A stretch of DNA of 42,702 nt from Actinobacillus sp. GTDB taxonomy: Bacteria > Pseudomonadota > Gammaproteobacteria > Enterobacterales > Pasteurellaceae. The notes under the pieces were generated by a model. That model did no database searches. It saw nothing but the letters and a program-made list of their open reading frames with translations, and was not told the DNA's origin. Location of the stretch: NCBI GenBank assembly GCA_020026055.1, contig JAHHRA010000018.1, forward strand, positions 1 to 42,702. Direction: 5' to 3'. This document shows, in pieces, positions 26,187 through 34,900 of the stretch (positions within the stretch are counted from its first letter, which is position 1; each line of letters opens with the position of its first letter). Made by a program: the position numbers and the translations under genes.

Positions 26187-26942
26187 ATGATAATTATGAA
26201 AAAAAATCAGTTTGATCTTTTTGCACAGAGTCCTGCAAAGCTTGCAGAAGAATATATTGTTAAGAGTATTTGGTATAAAAATTTTCTCCCTGGTGAGAGT
26301 TTGCCTGCTGAGCGGGAATTAGCTGAAAAAATTGGCGTGACAAGAACGACATTAAGAGAAGTATTGCAACGATTAGCACGTGATGGCTGGCTTACTATTC
26401 AACACGGCAAGCCGACAAAAGTGAATGACATTTGGAAAACTGCAGGATCAGCGATTGTGCAAACATTACTTACTTTGGATAAAGAGCTTGCACCTTTGAT
26501 TATCGAAAATGTAGTTACATTGCGTACAGAAGTAATGAGTTATTATATTCCTCACGCTGTCCAATACTATCCACAAGCTGCAGTAGACGTATTTAGTAGG
26601 CTGACTATCCCAAACTTACAAGATGATACAGATGTGTTTGCTGAATTTGATTACCAACTGTGTCGTGAATTTGCATTCGCTGATGAAAAACCCGTATATG
26701 CTCTTATCCTAAATAGTTTTCATACGATTTATCAACGTGTTGCAAGTTTTTATTTTGTCTCGTTTGAGAATCGACAAAATGCGATCAGAACTTACAATTT
26801 ATTGAAAAATGAGTGTGAGAGTAGGAATGTTGAGAAAGTACGTCAGATCTTATGCAATTTACAAGAATACAGTTATAAAACTTGGCGTAAAATACTAAAC
26901 AGCCTTACACCTGAAAACGTAAATCATCAATATTTTCGTTAA
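26187..26942 (+). CDS. fadR: Fatty acid metabolism regulator FadR
   Basis: FadR is a GntR-family regulator that binds DNA until long-chain acyl-CoA releases it. In enterics it represses beta-oxidation and activates unsaturated fatty acid synthesis genes. The N-terminal winged helix is almost identical to the E. coli domain: LPAERELAEKIGVTRTTLRE, then LARDGWLTIQHGKPTKVN. The C-terminal acyl-CoA-binding helical domain is more diverged. Length is 251 aa (E. coli 239), with a longer N-terminus; the ATG at 26196 is an alternative start. It is convergent with hemW across a 90-bp gap in which I see nothing definite. Confidence 0.94.
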   Translation: MIIMKKNQFDLFAQSPAKLAEEYIVKSIWYKNFLPGESLPAERELAEKIGVTRTTLREVLQRLARDGWLTIQHGKPTKVNDIWKTAGSAIVQTLLTLDKELAPLIIENVVTLRTEVMSYYIPHAVQYYPQAAVDVFSRLTIPNLQDDTDVFAEFDYQLCREFAFADEKPVYALILNSFHTIYQRVASFYFVSFENRQNAIRTYNLLKNECESRNVEKVRQILCNLQEYSYKTWRKILNSLTPENVNHQYFR

Positions 26943-27034
26943 AAATAAAAGACTTTCTAATACTATTTATATTATAAAATATTGAAGTATTTTGTTTGAA
27001 ATTTGCTCTAGTTATGGAACGTATGTTTAAAAAA

Positions 27035-28198
27035 TTATTCTAAAAATACGCTTAATAGTTCATTAAGAAATAATTTACCTTTTGGAGTGGTTTGCCAATG
27101 AGTGACAGTGTCGCTGACATAACCTTTTTTTAACGCATCTTCAATTTCTTCGTCAATTTCTTGACATTTCAACCCTGTAAAAGTTTCAAATTCACGTTTA
27201 GGAACAGGTTCAAATAAACGAAAGCGGTTCATAAAAAACTCAAAAGCAAGTTCGTTTTTAGGGACAATATATTCTTCATATAAATAATCGCCTCGAAGAT
27301 AACCTCGTGGGTGTTTAGTTTTACTAAATCGTGTAATCTCAATTTGTTCGCCTCGAAAATCAGAAATTTTTCCATGTGCTCCGCAACCAATCGCAAGGTA
27401 ATCACCAAACCGCCAATAATTTAGATTATGTTGACACTGAAATCCTACTTTTGCATAAGCAGAGGTTTCATATTGCTCGTAACCTGCTTTACAAAGTAAA
27501 GCATTTCCTTTTTCAAAAATAGCCCATAGTTCATCGTCATCAGGTAAAGTAGGATGCTTAGAAAAAAAAGCAGTATTCGGTTCGATAGTGAGCTGATACC
27601 AAGAGAGATGTGGTGGATTTAATGCAATTGCTTGTTTTAAATCATCTAGTGCTTGGGATAAGGATTGCATTGGTAATCCATGCATCAAATCTAAGTTGAA
27701 ACTTTTTAACGATGATTTGTGAAGTTTATGCACTAACTGAATAGCATTTTTGGCTTGCTGGCTGTTATGAATACGTCCAAGTTGAATGAGTTTATCATCA
27801 GCAAAACTTTGAATGCCCATTGATAAGCGAGTGATACCTGCGTTCACAAAATCAGGAAATTTATTCGTTTCTACAGTTCCTGGATTTACTTCCATTGTAA
27901 TTTCTATTTTTTCAGCAAAAGGAATTAGTACTTCTATTTCTTTAAGAAGATAGGCGATACTTTCAGGCTTAAAGAGACTCGGTGTGCCGCCACCAATAAA
28001 AATGCTTTGCAAATGACGCCCTGAAATTGCTTTTATATAACGCCTAAGATCTCGTCGAAGATCTTTTAATAAATGCAAAACATAATCTTGTTCAGGAATT
28101 TTGCCTCTTTGTAGATGCGAATTGAAGTCGCAATAAGGACATTTTTGAACACACCAAGGAATATGGATATATAAACTAAGAGGCGGAAGTTTTTTCAT
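27035..28198 (-). CDS. hemW: Radical SAM heme chaperone HemW
   Basis: HemW is a radical-SAM protein related to coproporphyrinogen III dehydrogenase (HemN), but it acts in heme delivery. I choose the ATG at 28198 (MKKLPPLSLYIHIPWC), which matches E. coli HemW; an upstream in-frame TTG would add six residues without support. That gives 387 aa. The cluster motif CVQKCPYC has the C-x3-C-x2-C spacing at C16, C20 and C23. GGGTPSLF and the C-terminal HemN_C region are present. It is followed upstream on the same strand by gmhA. Confidence 0.92.
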   Translation of the reverse strand: MKKLPPLSLYIHIPWCVQKCPYCDFNSHLQRGKIPEQDYVLHLLKDLRRDLRRYIKAISGRHLQSIFIGGGTPSLFKPESIAYLLKEIEVLIPFAEKIEITMEVNPGTVETNKFPDFVNAGITRLSMGIQSFADDKLIQLGRIHNSQQAKNAIQLVHKLHKSSLKSFNLDLMHGLPMQSLSQALDDLKQAIALNPPHLSWYQLTIEPNTAFFSKHPTLPDDDELWAIFEKGNALLCKAGYEQYETSAYAKVGFQCQHNLNYWRFGDYLAIGCGAHGKISDFRGEQIEITRFSKTKHPRGYLRGDYLYEEYIVPKNELAFEFFMNRFRLFEPVPKREFETFTGLKCQEIDEEIEDALKKGYVSDTVTHWQTTPKGKLFLNELLSVFLE

Positions 28199-28244
28199 AG
28201 TGATAAAATAAGGCAAAAGCTAGAAGTGCCTTCGCCTCTATAAT

Positions 28245-28835
28245 TTATTTGCTCATTTGTTTTGCCATTTCAAATTCAATTAACATCATTAAAATATGAA
28301 TGACTTTAATATGAATTTCTTGAATACGATCAGCGTAGCCAAAATGTGGTACTCGAATTTCAACATCTGCGATACCTGCCATTTTTCCACCATCTTTCCC
28401 TGTCATTGCAATAATTTTCATTCCTTTAGCTCTTGCTGCTTCGATAGCATTTAGAATATTTTTTGAATTGCCTGACGTGGACAGACCAAAAAGCACATCA
28501 CCTTTTTGCCCAACAGCTTCAACATAACGTGAGAAAACGTATTCATAGCCAAAATCGTTACTCACACAACTTAAATGACTAACATCTGAAATTGCAATTG
28601 CAGCAAAACCAGGACGATTTTCACGGTAACGTCCTGTTAATTCTTCTGCAAAATGCATCGCATCACAGTGTGATCCTCCATTACCACATGAAAGTACTTT
28701 GCCGCCATTTTTGAAACTATTTGCAATGAGCATTGCTGCTTCTTGAATGAGCACAATATTTTGGGAATCGTTTATAAAATCATTTAACACTTTTTGTGCT
28801 TCATTAAGTTCAGATTTAATTGCATCTAAATACAT
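28245..28835 (-). CDS. gmhA: Phosphoheptose isomerase GmhA
   Basis: GmhA converts sedoheptulose 7-phosphate to D-glycero-D-manno-heptose 7-phosphate, the first step of the ADP-heptose branch that builds the lipopolysaccharide inner core. The 196-aa protein has the SIS fold, with LSCGNGGSHCDAMHFAEELTG near residues 48-68 and STSGNSKNI near residue 120. GYADRIQEIHIKVIH near the C-terminus holds zinc and catalytic residues. Length matches E. coli (192 aa). It lies 46 nt upstream of hemW on the same strand. Confidence 0.96.
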   Translation of the reverse strand: MYLDAIKSELNEAQKVLNDFINDSQNIVLIQEAAMLIANSFKNGGKVLSCGNGGSHCDAMHFAEELTGRYRENRPGFAAIAISDVSHLSCVSNDFGYEYVFSRYVEAVGQKGDVLFGLSTSGNSKNILNAIEAARAKGMKIIAMTGKDGGKMAGIADVEIRVPHFGYADRIQEIHIKVIHILMMLIEFEMAKQMSK

Positions 28836-28945
28836 AACTTTCCTCTTGCTTATTTAAAGTTAAAGACTTCTTATATTCTAACGAAAGAGCTCAAATTTGA
28901 CTAATTGAATTCTTAGACAATTTTCAGATAGTAAATGTTTTGAAT

Positions 28946-30358
28946 TTATTCAACAATAAAACTTCCTAAACAACCTGCATCTGCTAATGCAAGATCAGCT
29001 GCACCATAAAAGAATGGGAAATTATTACTTGAACGTTCATCAAATTGCACAAAAAGTTCTACTGTATGTGCGACATAAACAGTATCTTTCCACACCATTG
29101 TTTCTGGTGATTGGACTCGATTACCTATTTTAGTAATAACAAACTTTGCCCCTCTAACACAGAAAGTAGTTGGCTTCGTTGTTTGGATAATCCAACGTTC
29201 TGTAGTTCCTTTTTGAGTACGTATATTTAAATATTGAGGATCAAAATGTTCGCTATTCATTGTTGCTTCTTCAGTATTAATGAGGATATGTCGCGTTTGT
29301 TGAATCTTAGCTGTTAAAATACTCGGTGCAGTCGTTGGAAACTGAAAGAGTTTAATTGAAGAATTGGATACAGACGTTAACCCGATAGCACGCAACTCTA
29401 AAACAAGATTATTTTTAAGAGAATGTGGTTCAAAGAAATTTTTTATATATTGAAATAAATCTTGTTTTTCTTCAGCAAGAAGTTTTGCATTTCCTCCTTG
29501 AGAAAAGTCAATAAGAATTTCAGCTCGTTCATTCGGTGACAAATGTAAAGATTGTAACATAAGACCTTTTGGCAAAAAGCCTTGATCACAGCAGATCAGC
29601 TGAAAAGGTCGTTTATCTTCAAAATGAAGATTATAAGTACGACTAACAGAAGCATTTAGCAAACGTAAACGAATCATTTCTGTCGGTACATTGATATAAG
29701 GATTTTCTTGACCATTTACAAAAAGTCGATTTCCAAGAAAATGGTTATTTTCAGATAAATAAAGTAGTTCACCTTTTTCAGTTAACGACATATCTTGTAA
29801 AATAACTGGAATATCAGTGATCCCATATTGATTCGGTAGTTCCAAATGAAGATTTGGATCTTCTATAATGCACAAACCAGCTAAACCTCGATATGTCTGA
29901 TAGGCGGATTTTTCCCAAGTACAAGCGTGATAATAAATGCAACCAGCAGGTTGAGTAATTGGAATAATGGGAGCCCAATTTTGTTGTGGTGTGAGCGTGC
30001 GTGATAAATCACCATAAAGCTCACCTTCAGCTTGTAGACCTTGTAAACTGATCGCCAAATGCTGAGGAAGTTGATTTTGCCAATTGAATTTTGCAAATTC
30101 GCCACGTTGTAATTTAATAGTTGGCCCAAGGTGATGTCCATTGAATCCCCATACATTAATAATAGAATTGCTCAATGTCGCTTGAGCGGTAGTGATTGTC
30201 AGAAAAATCGGCTTTCCTTTTTGATTGGATAAAAGCGGAGGAATAGGTAAAGGTTTTCTTGTTGCAGCAACGACAGAGTCAGAAATAAAATAATAAGCAG
30301 AGCTTACACTAGTGAGTTTTAAGAATTGACGGCGAGAAATAGATGGTAATTTTATCAT
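28946..30358 (-). CDS. ftsP: Cell division protein FtsP (SufI), Tat-exported cupredoxin-like
   Basis: FtsP (SufI) is a periplasmic multicopper-oxidase-fold protein that stabilises the divisome under stress in E. coli. The N-terminus carries a twin-arginine signal (SRRQFLKLTS, residues 8-17), followed by a hydrophobic stretch. Three cupredoxin-like domains follow. YYHACTWEKSAYQTYRGLAG resembles the copper-ligand block of multicopper oxidases, but the usual histidine set is incomplete, as expected for FtsP, which binds no copper. Length is 470 aa. It is 2 nt downstream of plsC, repeating the plsC-sufI pairing of E. coli. Confidence 0.92.
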   Translation of the reverse strand: MIKLPSISRRQFLKLTSVSSAYYFISDSVVAATRKPLPIPPLLSNQKGKPIFLTITTAQATLSNSIINVWGFNGHHLGPTIKLQRGEFAKFNWQNQLPQHLAISLQGLQAEGELYGDLSRTLTPQQNWAPIIPITQPAGCIYYHACTWEKSAYQTYRGLAGLCIIEDPNLHLELPNQYGITDIPVILQDMSLTEKGELLYLSENNHFLGNRLFVNGQENPYINVPTEMIRLRLLNASVSRTYNLHFEDKRPFQLICCDQGFLPKGLMLQSLHLSPNERAEILIDFSQGGNAKLLAEEKQDLFQYIKNFFEPHSLKNNLVLELRAIGLTSVSNSSIKLFQFPTTAPSILTAKIQQTRHILINTEEATMNSEHFDPQYLNIRTQKGTTERWIIQTTKPTTFCVRGAKFVITKIGNRVQSPETMVWKDTVYVAHTVELFVQFDERSSNNFPFFYGAADLALADAGCLGSFIVE

Positions 30359-30360
30359 AT

Positions 30361-31089
30361 TTAATTCTTTTTCATGTTCGCTGCGATTTCAATATCTAAT
30401 TCCGCAATACGTTTTTCCATTAATTCATGGCAATAAGCAGCAAGTTCTCTCACATTTTCACGTGGATAATTAGTAATATCAATTGGATCGAGTTCTTCAC
30501 AGATGACTAACCCGTTATCCCAACGATTCCAGTTTATTTGGTTATGTGTGCTGGAACAAATTATAGGAACAATAGGGACACCTGCAGAAATAGCAGCGTG
30601 AAAAGCACCAGTTTTAAAAGGTAGTAGACCTCGTCCGCGACTACGTGTACCTTCTGGGAAAATCCAAAGTGAAAGTTGATCTTTATTAATCCTAGCTGCA
30701 AGTTCATTCATTGTATGTTGTGCTTTTTGGCGATTATTACGATCAAGAAAAATATTACCGCTAGCCCAGAAAAGAATACCAAAGAACGGAATCCAAATAA
30801 GTGACTTTTTCCCTATGCTTACAGTGCGAGGTTGCATCATATAAGCAATTGTCACCATGTCGTAATTGTTTTGATGATTGCCAATGTAAATCGCTGGTGT
30901 AGAAGGAGATTTTGGATTAAAACGATATTCTACTTTAAGACCGAATAAAGGATGTAAACGACCAAACCAGCGAGAAATCTGGCTTACATTATTCGGATTT
31001 CTAAAGTGGAGGAGTGAATAAATTGTTCCTAATAAACAAATTAAAATACAAGAAATTAAAATAACAATAAAACGAATAATAGCGAGCAT
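30361..31089 (-). CDS. plsC: 1-acyl-sn-glycerol-3-phosphate acyltransferase PlsC
   Basis: PlsC adds the second acyl chain to lysophosphatidic acid, giving phosphatidic acid, the substrate of CdsA encoded elsewhere in the window. The 242-aa protein has an N-terminal membrane anchor (LAIIRFIVILISCILICLLG). The catalytic H-x4-D motif is NHQNNYD, and the glycerol-phosphate block FPEGTRSRGRG is followed by PFKTGAFHAA and VPIVPI. The length matches E. coli (245 aa). It is the first gene of a plsC-ftsP transcript. Confidence 0.96.
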   Translation of the reverse strand: MLAIIRFIVILISCILICLLGTIYSLLHFRNPNNVSQISRWFGRLHPLFGLKVEYRFNPKSPSTPAIYIGNHQNNYDMVTIAYMMQPRTVSIGKKSLIWIPFFGILFWASGNIFLDRNNRQKAQHTMNELAARINKDQLSLWIFPEGTRSRGRGLLPFKTGAFHAAISAGVPIVPIICSSTHNQINWNRWDNGLVICEELDPIDITNYPRENVRELAAYCHELMEKRIAELDIEIAANMKKN

Positions 31090-31191
31090 AAATTAAGATC
31101 CATTCAAAAAATGTTATCAGTATAGCAATTTTTATGAGAACAATGAAAAAAATGATAATCTAAAACAAAATTTGAGAATTTTTTAATTTTT

Positions 31192-31947
31192 ATGAAAAAA
31201 ACATTTTTTATTTCTGATTTACATCTTAGCGATAATCGACCAGAACTCACAGAGTCATTTATAGAGTTTATGCAAAATCATGCTAAAGATGCTGAAAAGC
31301 TCTATATTTTAGGTGATCTTTTTGACTTTTGGATAGGTGATGATGAGAAATCTGTTGTTATTGAAGCAGTTAAAGAACAAATTTTAAAATTAACTTTACG
31401 AGGTGTTAAATGTTATTTCGTTGCGGGTAATCGTGATTTTCTATTAGGTGAAAGTTTCGCTCAAGCAAGTGGTATAATTTTACTATCAGATTACACAGTG
31501 ATTGATTTATATGGTATTCCAACTTTATTATGTCATGGTGATACTCTCTGCATTGATGATACCAAATATCAACATTATCGCAAAAAAGTACATCAAAAAT
31601 GGCGTCAATGGTTATTTTTAAAATTACCACTTTTATGGCGGATGAAAATTGCTCAAAAGATACGTCAAAAAAGTCAAGCTGATAAACGTCACAAAATCAC
31701 AGCGATTATGGATGTGAACACTGATTTTGTAGAGAAAATGATGCAACAATTTGAAGTACAATATCTTATTCATGGACACACTCACCGTCAAAATATTCAT
31801 CAAATAGCACAGGGAACTCGTATTGTGCTAGGAGATTGGGGGGATACTTTTTCGATTCTTTGTGTTTATGAGAATGGTCAATATACATTTTTTAATGAAA
31901 ATTTAACGAATATGAAAAGCATTATGACTTCTTTAGAAAAAAGTTAG
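31192..31947 (+). CDS. lpxH: UDP-2,3-diacylglucosamine hydrolase LpxH
   Basis: LpxH cleaves UDP-2,3-diacylglucosamine to lipid X and UMP at the membrane surface in lipid A synthesis. All metallophosphoesterase blocks are visible: ISDLHLSDNRPE (near 7-18), GDLFDFWIGDD, GNRDFL, CHGDTLCIDD and HGHTHR. The length of 251 aa is slightly above E. coli (240 aa). There is no strong Shine-Dalgarno; the ATG follows an A/T-only leader. It is divergent from plsC across 102 bp. Together with lpxD it represents two steps of the Raetz pathway in this window. Confidence 0.96.
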   Translation: MKKTFFISDLHLSDNRPELTESFIEFMQNHAKDAEKLYILGDLFDFWIGDDEKSVVIEAVKEQILKLTLRGVKCYFVAGNRDFLLGESFAQASGIILLSDYTVIDLYGIPTLLCHGDTLCIDDTKYQHYRKKVHQKWRQWLFLKLPLLWRMKIAQKIRQKSQADKRHKITAIMDVNTDFVEKMMQQFEVQYLIHGHTHRQNIHQIAQGTRIVLGDWGDTFSILCVYENGQYTFFNENLTNMKSIMTSLEKS

Positions 31948-31975
31948 CTTTATGTGCCTGTTACGAAATTAACTC

Positions 31976-32022
31976 ATTACGCTCTTAAAATCAGGAAATT
32001 TTTTCTGAATTTTGAAGCGTTG
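31976..32022. repeat. Dispersed GCG-ended palindrome, best-preserved copy
   Basis: The left arm ATTACGCTCTTAAAATCAGG is complemented by CTGAATTTTGAAGCGTTGAT around an AAATTTTTT core. It lies 28 nt after the lpxH stop and would form a long hairpin in RNA from either strand. Confidence 0.7.
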
Positions 32023-32262
32023 ATGACACAGTGTGTGTTAAAAAAGTGCAATTTGATTACTACGAAAAGTGAATATACTGTAAATGATCGCACTTTTTGT
32101 AAATACAACATTTGATGAGAAATTTTATAAAAATTGCAAAGTAAACAAGAAGTAGCGACTCGTATGTAAATATGCTATATCTGAGCAACTTATTCCAAGC
32201 AAAAAAGTTTGCCACTGAAGCAAAATTGCAACGGATAAAAATCAAAACAGATAAAATTTTCT

Positions 32263-32302
32263 AAAAAGAGCAATTCTGTAGTATTTTTTGGCAAAATTGC
32301 TC
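32263..32302 (-). terminator. Intrinsic terminator of the thioredoxin/antiporter operon
   Basis: On the reverse strand GAGCAATT (32302-32295) pairs with AATTGCTC (32275-32268), with A/T pairs inside, and TTTTTAG follows at 32267-32261. It lies about 30 nt after the antiporter stop. Confidence 0.75.
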
Positions 32303-32330
32303 AAAATAAAATGAATAGTCTGATTCTTCT

Positions 32331-34109
32331 CTAATTTAATTTTTCCTCTTCTACTAATGCGACTAAACGACAATTACGAGGAATTTGTTGATTTTGTTCA
32401 TTAAGCATTGAGATGAGATTGTGCTCATCTAGCGTATATAACAATATTGCTCTAGGGTTGTCATTTTTGTATTGTTCAAAAGTATAGTTATCTGTGATAT
32501 TAGTTATTCTAATTCGTGCTGCTTGAGAAAGCATTGTCGCAAGTTTGTTATAAGTCGCTTTTTGTTCAAAAAGCCAATTTGGTTTGAGTTTGTCTTGTTT
32601 ATCTAAACGACTAGTTTGATTTTGATCCTCACTGAAACGTATACGGAAAATCTTACCATTGTCAAATTCGTGTTCATAGTGCCATTGGCACAGTGTATTG
32701 ATTTCTTTATCTGTGCTTATTGCAAATAAATAACCGATTCCAATTAAATCTAAATTGTTGTCAGCGTGAGTTGAAATCGGGCTACCGAAGTAAGTTTTAA
32801 GCCCCAGCATTCGTGCCTTAGCAATATCGTCATAATGACTTGAAGCGATAATAACATCAATATTTGAATCTTTCAGGGATTGAGCAATAATGAGTGCTAC
32901 AGGGTTGGCTCCTACGATTAATACGCCTGTATCTGCCACTTTGCAAACTCTCAAGAGTTTTGCTATTGCTTTGGCACTTAAACCTTGAATAAATACTGTG
33001 CCAATGATGATAGTAAAAACGAGTGGTACTAACAATTCAACACCTTGAATGTTTGAGTCTTTTAAACGAATTGCAACTAAAGATGAAATTGCAGCGGCAA
33101 CAATACCTCTTGGTCCAATCCAGCTTATCATCCATTTTTCATTATGACTTAGCCCCGAACCAATTGTTGAAATCCAAATAGCCAATGGGCGTGCTACAAA
33201 CATAGCAATAGCTAAAAGCACTAATCCTTGCCAACCAATATACCAGAGTTGAATGAGATCAACTCGTGCGGCGAGAATGATAAAGAGTACTGAAATCAAT
33301 AAAATAGTTAGTGATTCTTTAAATTCTAAAATATGTTCTTTAGGAAATCCTTTCCAATTAGCTAAAGCAACACCAAGAATAGTAACGCTAAGTAACCCTG
33401 ATTCGTGAGATAAATGATTAGAAAAAGTAAATAAAGTAAGAATAAAGGCTAATACAAACACATTGCGTAAATATTCTGGCACGAGGTTGCGTTTAATTAA
33501 TTTTGCTAAAATCCACGCCCCAGCAAAACCTAAAATAATCGCAATTAAAACTAGCTTAACGAAAGTAGTAAATCCATTCGTATCCCCACCTGAAATGATG
33601 TATTCATAAACTAGAACTACTGCAATGGCACCAACAGGATCAACTAAAATCCCTTCCCATTTTAAGATATTAGCAATATTAGAAGTTGGATGAACGCTAC
33701 GCAAAATTGGCGCAATAACAGTTGGACCTGTTACACAAACTAATGCGCCAAAAAGCAAAGCAATTCGCCAATCAACTTCAAATAAAAAGTAGCAAGCTAA
33801 TCCAATCACAGCAATGGTGATAAACATTCCTACTGATATTAGTAGACGAATGATACGTCCGTGTTGGCTGACTTCATCAAATTCAAGCGTTAGGGCTCCT
33901 TCAAATAAAATGACAGCAACACCTAATGAAATAAGGGGAAAAAGAAGATCAGCAAAAACTTGATCTGGTTGAAAAATATGTAAAACAGGTCCAATTAGAA
34001 TACCAATAATAAGTAAAAATAAAATAGCAGGCTGTTTAGTATACCATCCTAGCCATTGTGCACTAATTCCTAGTGCAATAATGAGTGCTAATAAAAGTGA
34101 AATATCCAT
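32331..34109 (-). CDS. CPA-type cation/proton antiporter with C-terminal RCK/TrkA-N domain
   Basis: A 592-aa inner-membrane antiporter. Residues 1 to about 385 hold roughly 12 hydrophobic segments of the Na+/H+ exchanger fold, with CVTGPTVIAPILRSV and LKWEGILVDPVGAIAVVL as the CPA1 core (the acidic D in VDPVGA is the likely ion-binding residue), and WIGPRGIVAAA. From about residue 395 a Rossmann-like RCK_N domain begins (GVLIVGANPVALIIAQSL), a nucleotide-sensing gate in K+ and Na+ transporters. Which cation it moves cannot be told. It is one nucleotide downstream of a thioredoxin-like gene, so the two share a transcript. Confidence 0.87.
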   Translation of the reverse strand: MDISLLLALIIALGISAQWLGWYTKQPAILFLLIIGILIGPVLHIFQPDQVFADLLFPLISLGVAVILFEGALTLEFDEVSQHGRIIRLLISVGMFITIAVIGLACYFLFEVDWRIALLFGALVCVTGPTVIAPILRSVHPTSNIANILKWEGILVDPVGAIAVVLVYEYIISGGDTNGFTTFVKLVLIAIILGFAGAWILAKLIKRNLVPEYLRNVFVLAFILTLFTFSNHLSHESGLLSVTILGVALANWKGFPKEHILEFKESLTILLISVLFIILAARVDLIQLWYIGWQGLVLLAIAMFVARPLAIWISTIGSGLSHNEKWMISWIGPRGIVAAAISSLVAIRLKDSNIQGVELLVPLVFTIIIGTVFIQGLSAKAIAKLLRVCKVADTGVLIVGANPVALIIAQSLKDSNIDVIIASSHYDDIAKARMLGLKTYFGSPISTHADNNLDLIGIGYLFAISTDKEINTLCQWHYEHEFDNGKIFRIRFSEDQNQTSRLDKQDKLKPNWLFEQKATYNKLATMLSQAARIRITNITDNYTFEQYKNDNPRAILLYTLDEHNLISMLNEQNQQIPRNCRLVALVEEEKLN

Positions 34110-34110
34110 A

Positions 34111-34620
34111 TTATCCTTTTATAATTAATTGTTTTTTTTTAATAAAATTAATCAATTGTTCCTCAATAACATCAGTAAACGCACCTTCACGATAAGCATA
34201 ACGTAGCATTTGATAATTATCTAGTGATTGATGCATCCTTTCTTTTACTATTGTTGGAAATTCTTGATAAATTAGAGTCGTTTTTTCTGCTACTTCAAAA
34301 GCACTTGGAATTGAATAAGTTTTTTTAATCAATTGTTGTTGCTTCACATTATTGAAATACTTTGTGTTTTCTAGCTCAAATCGCGGAATGTAATGAATTT
34401 GTAAAAGTGAATTATTACGAGCCATTTTTTCGACAATAGGAACAAAAACTTGACAGTCTGGGCAAAAAGGTTCTGCTAAAATAATCCATTGGTGAGGTAT
34501 CTTTAGTTTTTCTAATGCAATGAGTGTTCTATAGCTCAGTTGAATTCTTTCAAAAGTTTCAGTTTGTTTCTCTGCATCAATAACAGTGTTGAAATTTAAA
34601 TAGTCTTGATAAGTAAACAT
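34111..34620 (-). CDS. Thioredoxin-fold protein with CPDC motif
   Basis: This 169-aa protein resembles the Thioredoxin_9 group of small soluble thioredoxin-fold proteins. The presumed redox site is CPDC in EPFCPDCQVFVPI near residue 52-55, preceded by a beta strand (QWIILAEP) and followed by a helix. No signal peptide or membrane segment is present, so it is cytosolic. Its stop is one nucleotide before the antiporter start, with AAAGGAT serving the antiporter inside its 3' end. The tight coupling suggests a shared stress role, perhaps redox sensing for the antiporter, but that is inference. Its substrate is unknown. Confidence 0.75.
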   Translation of the reverse strand: MFTYQDYLNFNTVIDAEKQTETFERIQLSYRTLIALEKLKIPHQWIILAEPFCPDCQVFVPIVEKMARNNSLLQIHYIPRFELENTKYFNNVKQQQLIKKTYSIPSAFEVAEKTTLIYQEFPTIVKERMHQSLDNYQMLRYAYREGAFTDVIEEQLINFIKKKQLIIKG

Positions 34621-34900
34621 TATCTGTCTCTTTATTTTTAAATTAATTGTTTTTTCATTTTATGCAAAATGCTTCAAAATAAAAGTTATTTTCCCTAACT
34701 TATTAATTCTGAAAAATTTTTACTTTAAAAAGTAGTATCAAAATATCATTTCTTTTAGTGATAGCACAAATAGCTAACAAAAAGTTTTAGTGTTTTATAA
34801 GTAATTTGAGAGAATCCTTAGTAATTTACAGAAATCACTAGCCACTTAATCTGCAACTCGCTAAAATAATCCGTTTTTAATTTTTAAAGCAAATTTTAAT
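34621..34900. other. Divergent Trx-like/miaB intergenic region
   Basis: This 280-bp A/T-rich stretch must hold promoters for the leftward thioredoxin/antiporter pair and for miaB. A CTGAAAAATTTTTACTTTAAAA segment near 34710-34731 vaguely echoes the palindrome core but lacks GCG ends. I see no convincing operator and no gene. miaB has a poor ribosome site. Confidence 0.35.

Larger units (their letters stand above)
31948..32330. other. lpxH-antiporter intergenic region (383 bp)
   Basis: This convergent gap holds a well-preserved dispersed palindrome (31976-32022) and a leftward terminator (32263-32302). It also has a short open frame of 30 codons (32172-32264, beginning MLYLSNLFQAKKFATEAKLQ) that has no ribosome site and may be debris. 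CGCACTTTTT near 32087 and AAAAAGTGCAA near 32041 resemble, but do not match, the Haemophilus uptake signal core. No intact gene was seen. Confidence 0.4.

Noticed and set aside
28199..28216. Upstream TTG start for hemW
   Set aside because: It would add six residues absent from known HemW proteins; the ATG at 28198 aligns with the family N-terminus.
32041..32096. Uptake-signal-like AAAAAGTGC / GCACTTTTT inverted pair
   Set aside because: The pair resembles uptake signals used as terminators in Haemophilus, but neither copy has the full core and a 30-plus-nt AT-rich segment separates them.
32172..32264. 30-codon open frame after lpxH
   Set aside because: No ribosome site, no recognisable similarity and A-rich composition; kept only as a remark on the gap.
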